Below, piece after piece: positions 26,064 to 35,173 of a DNA stretch of 64,000 nucleotides (its first letter is position 1; every line of letters starts with the position of its first letter). Position numbers and translations under genes: made by a program. Where the stretch lies: positions 62,001 to 126,000 of the forward strand of contig NZ_MIHA01000009.1 of assembly GCF_001722335.1 (NCBI RefSeq), written 5' to 3'. The DNA comes from Mycolicibacterium flavescens (lineage in GTDB: Bacteria > Actinomycetota > Actinomycetes > Mycobacteriales > Mycobacteriaceae). The notes beneath the pieces were generated by a model that saw only the letters and a list, made by a program, of their open reading frames with translations, was not told the origin of the DNA and searched no databases.

Positions 26064-27851
26064 GTGGAGCACGTGGATCCGACCGACCGCCTCGGGCGTG
26101 GGATGTTTCGCTACGGCATAGCCGCGCTCGCGCTCACCGCGGGCATCGCGTTCGGCGCGACGCCCGGCGTCGCCTGGGCCGATTCGCCCGATTCCGATTC
26201 GGGCACCAGCACCAGCACCAGCACCTCGACCGGTCCGGGCGATTCCAGCCCGGCGCAGGGCACCGACTCCGCCGCGAAGGCCGCGACGACGCCGGACACG
26301 TCCGGTCCCGACGACGAGGCCGACGGCGACGACGAGACGACCGACGAGTCCTCCGACACGCGGCTCGACGACACCCCCGTCGAGGCCGACGACGAAGCGG
26401 AAGCGGAGATCGAGCCGTCGGCACCCGAGGTCGACGTGCCGACTGACGACGACATCGAGCCGCCGGCGCCGGCGCCGGCTCCGGTTCCGGAGACGACGAA
26501 AGCGCGCGGTGGCCAATCCGATCCGGCCACGCCGGAAACGCTTGTCGAGCGTGACACCGCCACGCTCGAGCAGGCGCTGGTCACGTCGAGCCGGCTGAAA
26601 GCCGAGCCCGTCAGCGCCACGGTGGCCACGCTCGCCGCGCCGGTCCGCACAGCCGCGGTCGCAGCAGCCGACGTCCCGGTGGCCGCGGTCGAGATTACGA
26701 CACCTGTTGCGCCGCAACCGTTGTCGCCGATCGCCCAGCTGCTGGAGCTGCCGGGCCGCATCGTCAACATGGTGCTGGAGGTGCTGGACTTCACCTCGTA
26801 CGCCAACAGCCCGACGCTCCCGATCGGCCTCGGCCCGATCAACGACCTGATCTTCGGCGCCTTCCGCGAGGTGGAGCGTCTGCTGGGCCTGTGGGACACC
26901 CCGCCGGTGCAGCCGGTGGTGCCCACGCTGGTCTACGACGGGCCGACCGACAGGGTGACTCCGACGGTCGCGCAGTTCCTGCACGCGGCCTCGGCGGCGT
27001 ACGTGCTCGGGTCCACGCCGGGGGATCTGCAGCCGTTCGTCGTCGACGGCTTCCAGCTCGCCGAGACCAACATTTTCACGGGCATGGTCGGCAAGGCCTG
27101 GGTGACGCCGGAAGGTCAGGTGATCATCGCCTACCAGGGCACGACCGGCGGGACGAACCTGCTGTTCAACCCGCTCATGGTGATCCCGCAGTTGATCGCC
27201 GATCTGCAGGTGGTTTTCACGCGAACCACCCCGTGGGCGTTCCACAACGCACTCGACTTCGCGCAGCGGGTCCGGGCCGAGGCGGCGCTGCAGGGTTACC
27301 GCGACGAAGACATCTTCGTCACCGGCCACTCGCTCGGCGGCTGGGAGGCGCAGTACGTCTCGCAGCAGATCGGGCTGGCCGGCGTCGGCTTCGAAGCCCC
27401 CGGCATCAACACCACGGTCGCGGGCAATGGCGCCGACTCGATGTTCGTCAACATCGGGACCTACGGCAGCACCGCGCCCTACATGGCCACCGACCTGCCC
27501 GGGCTGCAACCGTTCATGCCGCCCTATGAGCCCGGCGGCGGCAGCAAGCCGCACTACGGGCCGATCGTGATGATCGGGGACCCGGCCGCCATGACGCCGC
27601 TGTACAACGCGTCCACGCTGTGGGGTAAGGGTCTGATCGGTAGCGCGATCTTCGTGCTCGACTTCCTGGTCAACTTCTTCCAGTACCACCTGCCCGCCGT
27701 GCAGGCCTACCACCTCGACGTCATCCCCGACCCCGGTGTGGTGCCCTTCCTGGGCACCGCGCGCGGCCCGGTGCACGAGGGCTACGGCGAGCTGACGATC
27801 CCCATGCTGCTGGCCCGGGCCTCAGACGACGGCATCCTGTTCCAGCCCTGA
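26064..27851 (+). CDS. Secreted lipase-like alpha/beta hydrolase with acidic low-complexity region
   Basis: About 595 aa. A hydrophobic export signal (FRYGIAALALTAGIAFGATPGVAWA) is followed by a Ser/Thr/Asp/Glu/Pro-rich stretch of about 130 residues, beginning with a TSTSTSTS run, then a hydrophobic linker and, from about residue 300, a lipase/esterase domain with the nucleophile elbow VTGHSLGGWEAQ. IAYQGTTGG would form the oxyanion region; a late His (VHEGYGEL) may complete the triad. The C-terminus has another hydrophobic stretch. Probably cell-wall-associated and acting on lipids. Start uncertain: GTG 26064 with GGAG 9 bp upstream is preferred, GTG 26028 and 26073 are alternatives. The 3' gap of 201 bp holds no gene. 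Confidence 0.72.
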   Translation: MEHVDPTDRLGRGMFRYGIAALALTAGIAFGATPGVAWADSPDSDSGTSTSTSTSTGPGDSSPAQGTDSAAKAATTPDTSGPDDEADGDDETTDESSDTRLDDTPVEADDEAEAEIEPSAPEVDVPTDDDIEPPAPAPAPVPETTKARGGQSDPATPETLVERDTATLEQALVTSSRLKAEPVSATVATLAAPVRTAAVAAADVPVAAVEITTPVAPQPLSPIAQLLELPGRIVNMVLEVLDFTSYANSPTLPIGLGPINDLIFGAFREVERLLGLWDTPPVQPVVPTLVYDGPTDRVTPTVAQFLHAASAAYVLGSTPGDLQPFVVDGFQLAETNIFTGMVGKAWVTPEGQVIIAYQGTTGGTNLLFNPLMVIPQLIADLQVVFTRTTPWAFHNALDFAQRVRAEAALQGYRDEDIFVTGHSLGGWEAQYVSQQIGLAGVGFEAPGINTTVAGNGADSMFVNIGTYGSTAPYMATDLPGLQPFMPPYEPGGGSKPHYGPIVMIGDPAAMTPLYNASTLWGKGLIGSAIFVLDFLVNFFQYHLPAVQAYHLDVIPDPGVVPFLGTARGPVHEGYGELTIPMLLARASDDGILFQP

Positions 27852-28052
27852 CGCGTACGCTGTGAATAACATGTGTGTAATTCGCAGTTTGCCCAGTTCA
27901 GAGCGGGTGTCGGGCTGTGCATGGACGGTGAGTGCGCGGTCGGCGCGCCCGGCGATCGCGACGCACGGACGAGTGGACATCGTCGTGAGCACTTCGTAAC
28001 CTGTCCCGGGACGAGAACGCCGGGCCAACATCGGTCCTAGTAGCGAAAGATC

Positions 28053-29153
28053 GTGACAAACCGAATGAGCCGGGTGCGCCAATACCTTCGACGTAGGGTG
28101 TGCGTTTCGGCGGCCGTTGCGCTGACGCTGGCCATCTCGATGGGCCACGTCCACGCCGACCCGGCCGCGGACGCGCTGGCCAGACTCAACGAACTGTCCA
28201 GTCAGGCGCTGCAGACCCGCGAGGCGGTCACCGCCGCGCAACGCGACGCCGAGGCACGACGGGCCGAGCAGACCGCGGCCGAGGACCGTCACCGTGCCGA
28301 CCTGGACGCACTTACCGCCGCCAATGCCCAGCTCGCGCCGTATCAGGCTGCGGTCGACCGGATCGCGGCGATGAACTACATGAGCGGCCGCGACGGTCAG
28401 ATGGCGGCGCTGCTGACCGCACCCTCACCACAACAACTCATCGACCGGCTGTCACTGCAGCGGGTGGTGGCCGCGACGACGGCCGACCAGATGAAGGCCT
28501 ACAAGGCGGCCAGCGAGCGCGCGGCCGCCGCCGCCGTCGAATCGGAGAAGTCGGCCGCTGACGCCCGCGCGGCCGCCGAACGGGCCGCGGCCGTCGGCGC
28601 CGAACTGCAGGGCAAGTGGAAGGAACTGCTGCGCAAGATCGCCGAAGCCGAGGCGCAGTACGCGGCGTTGACCCCGCAGCAGCAGGCCGTGATCGACAAT
28701 GCAGTGCCGCCACCGCCCCCGCCCGTCGGGGCGCCCGCACCACCGCCGCCGCCACCCGGCGAGCCCGCGTCGCCGCTGGCCGCTGTCGTGCCCGACAACC
28801 TGGAGGCGCTGCCCGTCGGGGTCGCGAACGAGGCCGGACTGCAGCCCAACACGATCATGGCGGCCCGGGCGGTCAGCGCACGGTTCCCGCAGATCGGCGA
28901 CATCGACGGCGTGCGGCCGGACTCGAAGCCGTGGCACCCCCGCGGCCTGGCGATCGACATCATGATCCCCAACCACCAGAGCCCGGAGGGGATAGCGCTC
29001 GGCAACGAGATCCTCGCGTTCGCGATGGCCAACGCCGGACGCTTCGGGCTGCAGGACGTGATCTGGCGGGGCACCTATTACACGCCGGCCGGTCCGCAGG
29101 CGTCCGGCTACGGTCACTTCGACCACGTGCACATCACGACGCTGCCGCGCTGA
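28053..29153 (+). CDS. Secreted coiled-coil protein with ARB-07466-like C-terminal domain
   Basis: 366 aa. Signal peptide to about residue 36 (AISMGHVHADPA), a long Ala/Glu/Arg-rich coiled coil (about 40-200) like the N-terminal part of mycobacterial RipA-type peptidoglycan hydrolases, a Pro-rich hinge (PPPPPPVGAPAPPPPPPG), then a compact domain with KPWHPRGLAIDIMIPNH and GHFDHVHITTLP. These His/Asp residues look like the metal site of D,D-peptidase-like ARB-07466 domains. It probably acts on, or senses, peptidoglycan. GTG start. Convergent with the DUF1906 gene. Confidence 0.78.
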   Translation: MTNRMSRVRQYLRRRVCVSAAVALTLAISMGHVHADPAADALARLNELSSQALQTREAVTAAQRDAEARRAEQTAAEDRHRADLDALTAANAQLAPYQAAVDRIAAMNYMSGRDGQMAALLTAPSPQQLIDRLSLQRVVAATTADQMKAYKAASERAAAAAVESEKSAADARAAAERAAAVGAELQGKWKELLRKIAEAEAQYAALTPQQQAVIDNAVPPPPPPVGAPAPPPPPPGEPASPLAAVVPDNLEALPVGVANEAGLQPNTIMAARAVSARFPQIGDIDGVRPDSKPWHPRGLAIDIMIPNHQSPEGIALGNEILAFAMANAGRFGLQDVIWRGTYYTPAGPQASGYGHFDHVHITTLPR

Positions 29154-29162
29154 CTCCCGCCG

Positions 29163-29933
29163 TCAGGGATGGAAGTTCCACTGGCCGCAGTCCTGGGCCA
29201 GTACGTCGTTGACGTCGACGCGGATGCCGCCGACCACCGGCCCCGGATTCGAGGCCGTGTCGATGATGCGCTGATAGAGCACAGCCGCGGGATAGATCTG
29301 GCCGCCCGACCAGGACCGGGTCTGCCACGCCCAGACGTGGCCGGGGGAACCCGACCTGCCGATGACACCGTCGGCGGCCGCCCACTGACACGGCCGGATG
29401 CCGGCGTAGATGCCGGTGCGCTGCACGCCGAGCACCGAGTTGATCCCGCGGAACCAGGGCAGCACGGTGCTGTTCCAGGCCTGGCGGTCGATGTCGTCGT
29501 CGACGCTGAAGAAGATCGGCGCGGTGCGACCGCCGCCGGCGGCGACGTGATAGTGCCAGGCGGTTTTCGCGTCGGCGACGCCGCCGGGATAGCCGCGGGT
29601 GAAGTCCGACGGCGCCGTCCCGCCGGGCTTGCCGTACTGGTAGTTGCTGACGATCACCAGGCCGGCGGCGTTCAACGACCGGGCGTAGGGCAGCGTGATC
29701 GGTTTGGCGCCGAACGACGACCCGGGCCGTGAGGTCGACACGTAGTTGATGACGCCGGCGTGCCCGGCGGCCCGGATGTCCTGCGCGGGGATCTGGCGCA
29801 TCGCGAAGTCGATCAGCGTCGGGCGCGCGGCCGCGGCCGCCGGCGCGGTCCGTCCCACCGATGCGGCACCGAGGCCCGCCAGTGCCGACACCGTGGCGGC
29901 GTAGCGCAGCGCGTCGCGCCGGGATACCTGCAC
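29163..29933 (-). CDS. Tat-exported DUF1906 (Rv2525c-like) glycoside-hydrolase-like protein
   Basis: 256 aa. The N-terminus is a twin-arginine signal (QVSRRDALRYAATVSAL, cleavage near AAAAARP). The mature part is a TIM-barrel-like DUF1906 domain: LIDFAMRQIPAQDIRAAGHAGVINYV, PIFFSVDDDI and GIYAG. This is the arrangement of M. tuberculosis Rv2525c, a Tat substrate linked to the cell wall. GTG 29933 start. Stop is 9 bp from the end of the convergent coiled-coil gene. Confidence 0.83.
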   Translation of the reverse strand: MQVSRRDALRYAATVSALAGLGAASVGRTAPAAAAARPTLIDFAMRQIPAQDIRAAGHAGVINYVSTSRPGSSFGAKPITLPYARSLNAAGLVIVSNYQYGKPGGTAPSDFTRGYPGGVADAKTAWHYHVAAGGGRTAPIFFSVDDDIDRQAWNSTVLPWFRGINSVLGVQRTGIYAGIRPCQWAAADGVIGRSGSPGHVWAWQTRSWSGGQIYPAAVLYQRIIDTASNPGPVVGGIRVDVNDVLAQDCGQWNFHP

Positions 29934-30024
29934 GGCGCGAAGTTACCAAAGTGACAGCTGTGAACAGTGGAGGCGAGGGCTGACGATGCCGGTTCGTGTC
30001 CGATCCGTTGCCCGGAGCGCCGGG

Positions 30025-32163
30025 TCACCCGGCCGGGGTAACCTCTAGGCCCGAGCCCTTGATCGACGCCTTGGCCCGACTCTCGGCGCGCACCGACCTC
30101 TTGCCGCGCACGTAACCGGTCGCCGAGATCGACGCCGCGAGCAACGCGCTCTCACCCTTGACGAACGGATGGAACCCGACGCCGGCGCCGCCGCGGCCCT
30201 TCACCGGGATATCGGCGACTTCGGTGACCTTCCAGCTCTTTTCGGCCAACGACAGGATCGCTTCACCGTTGGCGCACGAGACCGGCAGCGCGGCGATGAC
30301 CTCGTCGCCGTCGGTGGCCAGCTTCACACCCGCAACGCCGTTGCCCGCCACACCCTGCGGGTTCACCGCGGCCGGATCGATCCGCAGGATCTTGCCGCGC
30401 CGGGTCACCAGCGCCAGGTGGAAGCCCTCGGGCAGCACACCCGACCCCAGCAGCTTGGTGATGTCGGGCGCGACCGGAATGTCGCGGATCTTGTACGGCA
30501 GACCACCGCCGGTGGTGAATTTGATCCGGCCATCGGTCCACACCGCCCACCCGAGGCCGGACGTCAGCAGCTCGCCGTGCCGGTCGGAGAACACGCCGCG
30601 GTCGTCGAGGCGCCAGGCGGTGTTGACCTTGCGTTCGCGCGGGCCGTCCTCGCCGGCGCCGGAGGTGACCGGGGTGGCGTCGAGGTCGAGCACGGTGCGA
30701 CGGTCGAACTCGGGGCCCTTGAACAGCTTGGCGGTCTCGACGAGTTCCTTGTCGATCACCGTTTTGCGCGCATCGGGATTCGACACCAGTTCGGTGAGCT
30801 GGGCGAACTCGGCGTCGAGCCGTTCAGCCTCGGCCTGCAGCTCGATCACATCGAGCTTGGTCAGCCGGCGCAGCTGCAACGCCAGCACGTAGTCGGCCTG
30901 CACGGCGTCGATCTTGAAGCGGTCCTGCAGCCCCTGACGGGCCTCGTCGACGGTCTCCGATCCGCGGATCACCGCCACTGCGGCGTCGATGTCGAGGTGG
31001 ATCGTCATCAGCCCGGCCACCAGATGACGCCTCGCCGTCACCTTCTCCAGCCGGTACTCGCTTCGATGCAGAACCACCGAATCACGCAGCGAGAGAAACG
31101 CCTTGATCAGCTCACGCACCGACCACCAGCGCGGCACCCGGTTCTCGTCGAGGGCCACCAGGCTCGCGGCGAACGTCGACTCCAGCGGGGTCAGGGCCAG
31201 CAGTTGGTCGCGGATCTGTTCGGCGCTGTGGCCGCGTTTGGCGGTGACGACGATCCGTAACCCGTTGCGGCGGTCGGTGAGATCCGACATGTCGGCGACG
31301 CCGGACAGCTCCCCGGACTCCACCAGCGCCCGGATCCGTTCCTGCACAGTGTTGCTCGCGACGCCGGGCGGTAGTTCGGTGATGATGACGTTCTTACCGT
31401 CCACCGACAGCGTCCCGCGAACCGTGAAGTGCCCGCGGCCGGTGGTGATGTACTCACGCAGCCCAGCCGTGCCGACGACGCTCGCCCCCGAACCCCAGTC
31501 GGGTCCGGGAATCATCTTCACCAGGCGGTCGTCGGTCATGTTCGGGGTCTTCAACAGCGCGCGGCAGGCAGCCATGATTTCGCGCGGATTGTGCGCGGGC
31601 ACCTTGGTGGCCCATCCCTCGGCGATGCCGACAGCGCCGTTGCACAGCAGCACCGGCCACTGGGCGGGCAGCACCGTGGGTTCGATCCACTCGCCGTCGA
31701 AAGTCGACACCATCGGCACCGCGTGGCTGTCGAGTTCGGCGGTCAGCGCGGCGCCCGGCGCGGACAGCCGCATCTCGGTGTAGCGGTCGGCGGCCGGGAT
31801 GTCGCCCTGGATGCGGGGGAAAGCGCCCTGCCCGTCAATGACTTTCACGCGCTGGAAATCGGCGGCCATCAGCGCCGCGGCCCCGTACATCGACGTACCG
31901 CCGTGCGGGTGCAGGTTGCCGGTGACGGCCGAGCAGATCTTCGACGACTTCTGCGGTTTGTTGCCGGGCAGCAGCTTGGACTCGTGCATCTGATAGAGCA
32001 GACGCCGCTGACCGGGCTTCAGGCCGTCGTAGGCCGACGGGATCGCGCGGTCACTGACGCTGTACAGCGCGAACGTCAGTTGATAGCGGTTCCAGTAGTC
32101 GTCGGCGCTCTGGTCGAGGACCAGATCCGGGTTCTGCTCCGGAACGTCGAGGGTTGCGGTCAC
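30025..32163 (-). CDS. Atypical type II topoisomerase, GyrA/ParC-like subunit
   Basis: 712 aa, shorter than mycobacterial GyrA (about 838). Breakage-reunion domain with catalytic Tyr128 in ADRYTEMRLS, preceded by SAYDGLKPGQRRLLYQM. The quinolone-region motif is HPHGGTSMYG, where gyrase has HPHGDASIYD, so the acidic residues at positions 89 and 94 are both Gly. The C-terminal domain is reduced and I see no GyrA box. It matches the second topoisomerase described from M. smegmatis (TopoNM), not the housekeeping gyrase, whose genes lie at the origin. ATG start; 9 bp from the B-subunit gene, one operon. Confidence 0.85.
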   Translation of the reverse strand: MTATLDVPEQNPDLVLDQSADDYWNRYQLTFALYSVSDRAIPSAYDGLKPGQRRLLYQMHESKLLPGNKPQKSSKICSAVTGNLHPHGGTSMYGAAALMAADFQRVKVIDGQGAFPRIQGDIPAADRYTEMRLSAPGAALTAELDSHAVPMVSTFDGEWIEPTVLPAQWPVLLCNGAVGIAEGWATKVPAHNPREIMAACRALLKTPNMTDDRLVKMIPGPDWGSGASVVGTAGLREYITTGRGHFTVRGTLSVDGKNVIITELPPGVASNTVQERIRALVESGELSGVADMSDLTDRRNGLRIVVTAKRGHSAEQIRDQLLALTPLESTFAASLVALDENRVPRWWSVRELIKAFLSLRDSVVLHRSEYRLEKVTARRHLVAGLMTIHLDIDAAVAVIRGSETVDEARQGLQDRFKIDAVQADYVLALQLRRLTKLDVIELQAEAERLDAEFAQLTELVSNPDARKTVIDKELVETAKLFKGPEFDRRTVLDLDATPVTSGAGEDGPRERKVNTAWRLDDRGVFSDRHGELLTSGLGWAVWTDGRIKFTTGGGLPYKIRDIPVAPDITKLLGSGVLPEGFHLALVTRRGKILRIDPAAVNPQGVAGNGVAGVKLATDGDEVIAALPVSCANGEAILSLAEKSWKVTEVADIPVKGRGGAGVGFHPFVKGESALLAASISATGYVRGKRSVRAESRAKASIKGSGLEVTPAG

Positions 32164-32172
32164 GGTGGTCTC

Positions 32173-34206
32173 CTAGGTCAGGTCGAGGGAATTGGTGTCG
32201 ACACGGGCGGCGATGTCGGCCATCCATGTCCGCCGGCCCTCGGGCGGTCCACCGAACAACGTGTGATGCAACTTCTTCTCGTCATCGTCAGGAAGTACGC
32301 GAATCACCGTGCGGCGCTGCGGATCCAGCACGGTGTTCCAGAAGTCGTCGGCATCCATCTCGCCGAGCCCCTTGTTGCGCTGCACCTCGACCCTGCGCTT
32401 GGAGGTCTCCTTCAACTTTGCCACGGCAGCGTCGCGCTCGGACTCGTCCTGGCAGTAGATCCGCTGGGTGCCGTCCTTGACCACGAACAGCGGCGGCAGC
32501 GTCACGTAGACCATCCCCGCTTCGACCAGCGGCCGGTAGAAGTCCAGGAACATCGAGATCAGGCTCGAGTTGATGTTCCCGCCGTCGGGGTCGGCGTCGG
32601 AGGCGAACAGGATCCGGTCGTAGCGGCACAGTTCCGGGTCGCAGTTGTCCCGCACACCGCAGCCCAGGATGCGTTCGATCGAATCGAACTCGTCCTTCGA
32701 GCGGGCTTTGTTCAGCGCGAACCCGTACACGTTGGGCGGCTTGCCTTTCAGCGGGAACGCCGCCTGGAACGTCGCGTCGCGCGCGGCTTTGATGGTGCCC
32801 AGCGCCGAATCACCCTCGCAGAGAAACAGTTCCGCACCGGATCCGCGGCCGGTCTCACGGCTGGGAAGCAGCTTGGGCGGCAGTGACAGGTTCGTGCCCA
32901 GACCCTTGGCCTTCGACGCGGCGCGCGACCGCGCCTTCGCCCCCTCCGCGCTGCGTCGCGCCCGCGCCGACTCCAGCGCCAGCTTGGTCCACAACGACAC
33001 GGCGTCGGCGTTGGCGGGGTTGGCCGCCCAGATCGTGACGCTGCGGGCCACGTCCGGGGCCATCGCCACGTTCAACGACCGCGACGACACCGCGGTCTTG
33101 GCCTGTGAGTCCCAGGCGACATCGGGTGCCCGGGTGTCCACGGCCAAAGCGGTGACCGCGACGAAATCCTGTGGCTCCGGCCCTTCTTCGCCCTTGGCCA
33201 ATCCCAGGTCACGCATCCGCGACGCCCGGTCGGCCAGCGCTTCGGAAAGCCCCTTCATCGCGGCGGTCAGGTGGGACCCGCCGCCGGGGGTGCGCACGGT
33301 GTTGCAGAAGGCGGCCACCGTCGCCGGTTCGGCCGGGCCCGCGGTCAGCGACCACCGGAACGGGGTCGGGCCCCGGCCGGTGGTGTACTCACCGCGACCC
33401 TCCACGACCGCGCGGATGTCGGGCGCGGGTGTGCCGGCGGCGGTGCACATCAGGTCCAGCAGCGTGTCGGTGCCCCACGGGCCGGTGAACGGCTCGAGCA
33501 GCGCCGGCGGAACCTCCTCGCCCGGCCAGCCCTCGTCGACGACGGTCAGGTGCACACCCGGCGACAGCCGGGCCGCGGCGTGCGCGCGCAGCAGCACCTC
33601 GCCGATGTCGATGCTGGTGTCGGGAACCACGGCAGGGTCGAACAGGATTCGGACGGTGGTGCCGTGCAGGTCGGGTTTGCGGTTGCCGGTGCCGCGCAGC
33701 TTCTGCGTGTCGGCGCGGGTGAACGGTGCGTCGGCGTCGAACTCCTTGCCCTCAAAGGTGCCGGGATAGCCGCGCCCGAAGCACTGCACGTAGGTCCTGC
33801 CCGCCCGGTGCACCGTGACGTCGGTGCGCGCGGAGATGAAAACCGCTGCGGCGGCGCCGATTCCGTTGAGGCCGGCGCCCGTGCTGGTGGCGTCGGTGTG
33901 CGCGGAGAACTTGCCGCCGGCCCGCGCCGTGCCGAGCGTCTTGACGATGCCGTTCTTGCCGGTGCTCGGATCGGTGTCGACGGGCAGGCCGCGGCCGTCG
34001 TCGGCCACGCTGACCGATCCGTCGGCGTGCAGGGTGATCGTGACCGTGGAGCCGCCGTGGTCGGGAACGGCGACCTCTTCGATGGCGTTGTCGATCAGCT
34101 CACGCAGCGCGGTGTTTAGTACGTCGAGCCCCAGGTTGACCGCCGGCCGCAGGCGGGTGTGCTGGACATCATCGAGTTCGGTGATGTCGGCGGCGGTGTA
34201 ACTCAC
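32173..34206 (-). CDS. Atypical type II topoisomerase, GyrB/ParE-like ATPase subunit
   Basis: 677 aa from GTG 34206, with AAAGGA 6 bp upstream; the frame runs on to 34332 without a better start. GHKL ATPase: catalytic Glu36 and Asn40 in RELIDNAIEE, DDGRGLPVD and GAGLNGIGAAA. TOPRIM: LFLCEGDSALG and FASDADPDGGNI, both diverged from the gyrase forms (EGDSAGG, TDADVDGAHI). The C-terminal part keeps NKGLGEMDADDFW. With the following A subunit it should make an ATP-dependent double-strand-passing enzyme; the M. smegmatis enzyme is reported to relax, decatenate and introduce positive supercoils. First gene of the operon. Confidence 0.85.
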   Translation of the reverse strand: MSYTAADITELDDVQHTRLRPAVNLGLDVLNTALRELIDNAIEEVAVPDHGGSTVTITLHADGSVSVADDGRGLPVDTDPSTGKNGIVKTLGTARAGGKFSAHTDATSTGAGLNGIGAAAAVFISARTDVTVHRAGRTYVQCFGRGYPGTFEGKEFDADAPFTRADTQKLRGTGNRKPDLHGTTVRILFDPAVVPDTSIDIGEVLLRAHAAARLSPGVHLTVVDEGWPGEEVPPALLEPFTGPWGTDTLLDLMCTAAGTPAPDIRAVVEGRGEYTTGRGPTPFRWSLTAGPAEPATVAAFCNTVRTPGGGSHLTAAMKGLSEALADRASRMRDLGLAKGEEGPEPQDFVAVTALAVDTRAPDVAWDSQAKTAVSSRSLNVAMAPDVARSVTIWAANPANADAVSLWTKLALESARARRSAEGAKARSRAASKAKGLGTNLSLPPKLLPSRETGRGSGAELFLCEGDSALGTIKAARDATFQAAFPLKGKPPNVYGFALNKARSKDEFDSIERILGCGVRDNCDPELCRYDRILFASDADPDGGNINSSLISMFLDFYRPLVEAGMVYVTLPPLFVVKDGTQRIYCQDESERDAAVAKLKETSKRRVEVQRNKGLGEMDADDFWNTVLDPQRRTVIRVLPDDDEKKLHHTLFGGPPEGRRTWMADIAARVDTNSLDLT

Positions 34207-34327
34207 TGCTGGTCCTTTGTGTCGATACCGAGAAGGGGGCCGCAGGAATCGTAGACGGCGGGACCGACATCTCCGCGTAACCCGAGCGGCGGTCCAGATC
34301 ACGATGTCGGCACACCGATTGACAACG

Positions 34328-34345
34328 TACAACCGATCGGTTGTA
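34328..34345. promoter_or_regulatory. Perfect 18-bp palindrome, ArsR operator
   Basis: TACAACCGATCGGTTGTA reads identically on both strands and ends 7-10 bp before the likely GTG start of the ArsR gene. The regulator probably represses its own operon here. It also lies 122 bp upstream of the divergent topoisomerase gene. Confidence 0.7.
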
Positions 34346-34352
34346 TATTGTC

Positions 34353-34682
34353 GTGGTGGCCGATCAGGACGAGGACAGGGCGGACGCGTTCTTCCACGCC
34401 TTGGCTGACCGGACTCGACGGGACATCCTCCGTCGGGTGCTGGCCGGCGAGCATTCGGTCACGGCGCTCGCGGCGCAGTACGACATGAGCTTCGCCGCAG
34501 TGCAGAAGCATGTCGCCGTATTGGAGAAGGCCGGCCTCATCTCCAAGCGTCGCCAGGGGCGAGAGCAATTGGCGAGTGGTGACATGGAGGCGGTGCGGTC
34601 AGTCGCGTCGATGCTCACTGAGCTCGAGGACGTCTGGCGTGGTCGCATCGCTCGCATCGATGACCTACTCAGCGAGGAATAA
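34353..34682 (+). CDS. ArsR-family regulator paired with SRPBCC protein
   Basis: About 109 aa. Winged HTH (RADAFFHALADRTRRDILRRVL, HSVTALAAQYDMSFAAVQKHVAVLEKAGLISKRRQGRE) without the Cys pairs that bind metal in ArsR/SmtB sensors, so it is of the non-metal class. The start is GTG 34353 or 34356; the TTG at 34341 lies inside the palindrome and is unlikely. It is followed after 2 bp by an AHSA1/SRPBCC gene, a recurring actinobacterial pair in which the ligand is unknown. Confidence 0.85.
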   Translation: MVADQDEDRADAFFHALADRTRRDILRRVLAGEHSVTALAAQYDMSFAAVQKHVAVLEKAGLISKRRQGREQLASGDMEAVRSVASMLTELEDVWRGRIARIDDLLSEE

Positions 34683-34684
34683 CC

Positions 34685-35173
34685 ATGCCTGTCACCAATA
34701 CCAGTAAGAACATCGACGACCGCACCTTGACGATCACCGCAGAGTTCGCGGCGCCCGTCGAGCGGGTCTGGCAGATCTACGCCGACCCGCGCCAGCTCGA
34801 GAAGATCTGGGGGCCACCGGGTTACCCGGCCACCGTGGTCGAGCATGCGCTGACGCCCGGCGGCACGGTCACGTATTACATGACCGGACCCGACGGTGAG
34901 AAGTACGGCGGCTACTGGAAGGTCACGGCTGTCGATGAACCGCGCAGCTTCAGTTTCGAAGACGGGTTCGCCGACGCTGACCTCAAGCCGGCCGGCGATA
35001 TGCCCGTCGCGCACAGCGTCTACACCTTCGAGGCGATAGGTGACAGCGCGACCAGAGCCACCTACATCAGCACATACGAGTCGGTCGAAGGCTTGCAGAA
35101 GGTGCTCGAGATGGGTGTGGAGGAGGGCACGGCTCAGGCGCTCAACCAGATCGACGCGCTGCTAGCCAGCTGA
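34685..35173 (+). CDS. SRPBCC/AHSA1-family protein
   Basis: 162 aa. START-like fold: ITAEFAAPVERVWQIYADPRQLEKIWGPPGYPATV at the start, GGYWKVTAVDEPRSFSFEDGF in the middle, and the C-terminal helix EGLQKVLEMGVEEGTAQALNQIDALL. Such proteins bind a hydrophobic ligand in a deep cavity. Same operon as the ArsR gene. Its 3' end overlaps the 3' end of the diiron gene on the other strand by 12 bp. Confidence 0.85.
   Translation: MPVTNTSKNIDDRTLTITAEFAAPVERVWQIYADPRQLEKIWGPPGYPATVVEHALTPGGTVTYYMTGPDGEKYGGYWKVTAVDEPRSFSFEDGFADADLKPAGDMPVAHSVYTFEAIGDSATRATYISTYESVEGLQKVLEMGVEEGTAQALNQIDALLAS

Noticed and set aside
26058..27776. Minus-strand open frame opposite the lipase-like gene
   Set aside because: Arg/His/Asp/Gly-rich shadow of the acidic repeat region; no start signal.
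30025..34206. Housekeeping DNA gyrase genes
   Set aside because: Order, lengths and motifs differ from mycobacterial gyrB-gyrA, and no dnaA/recF context is present.
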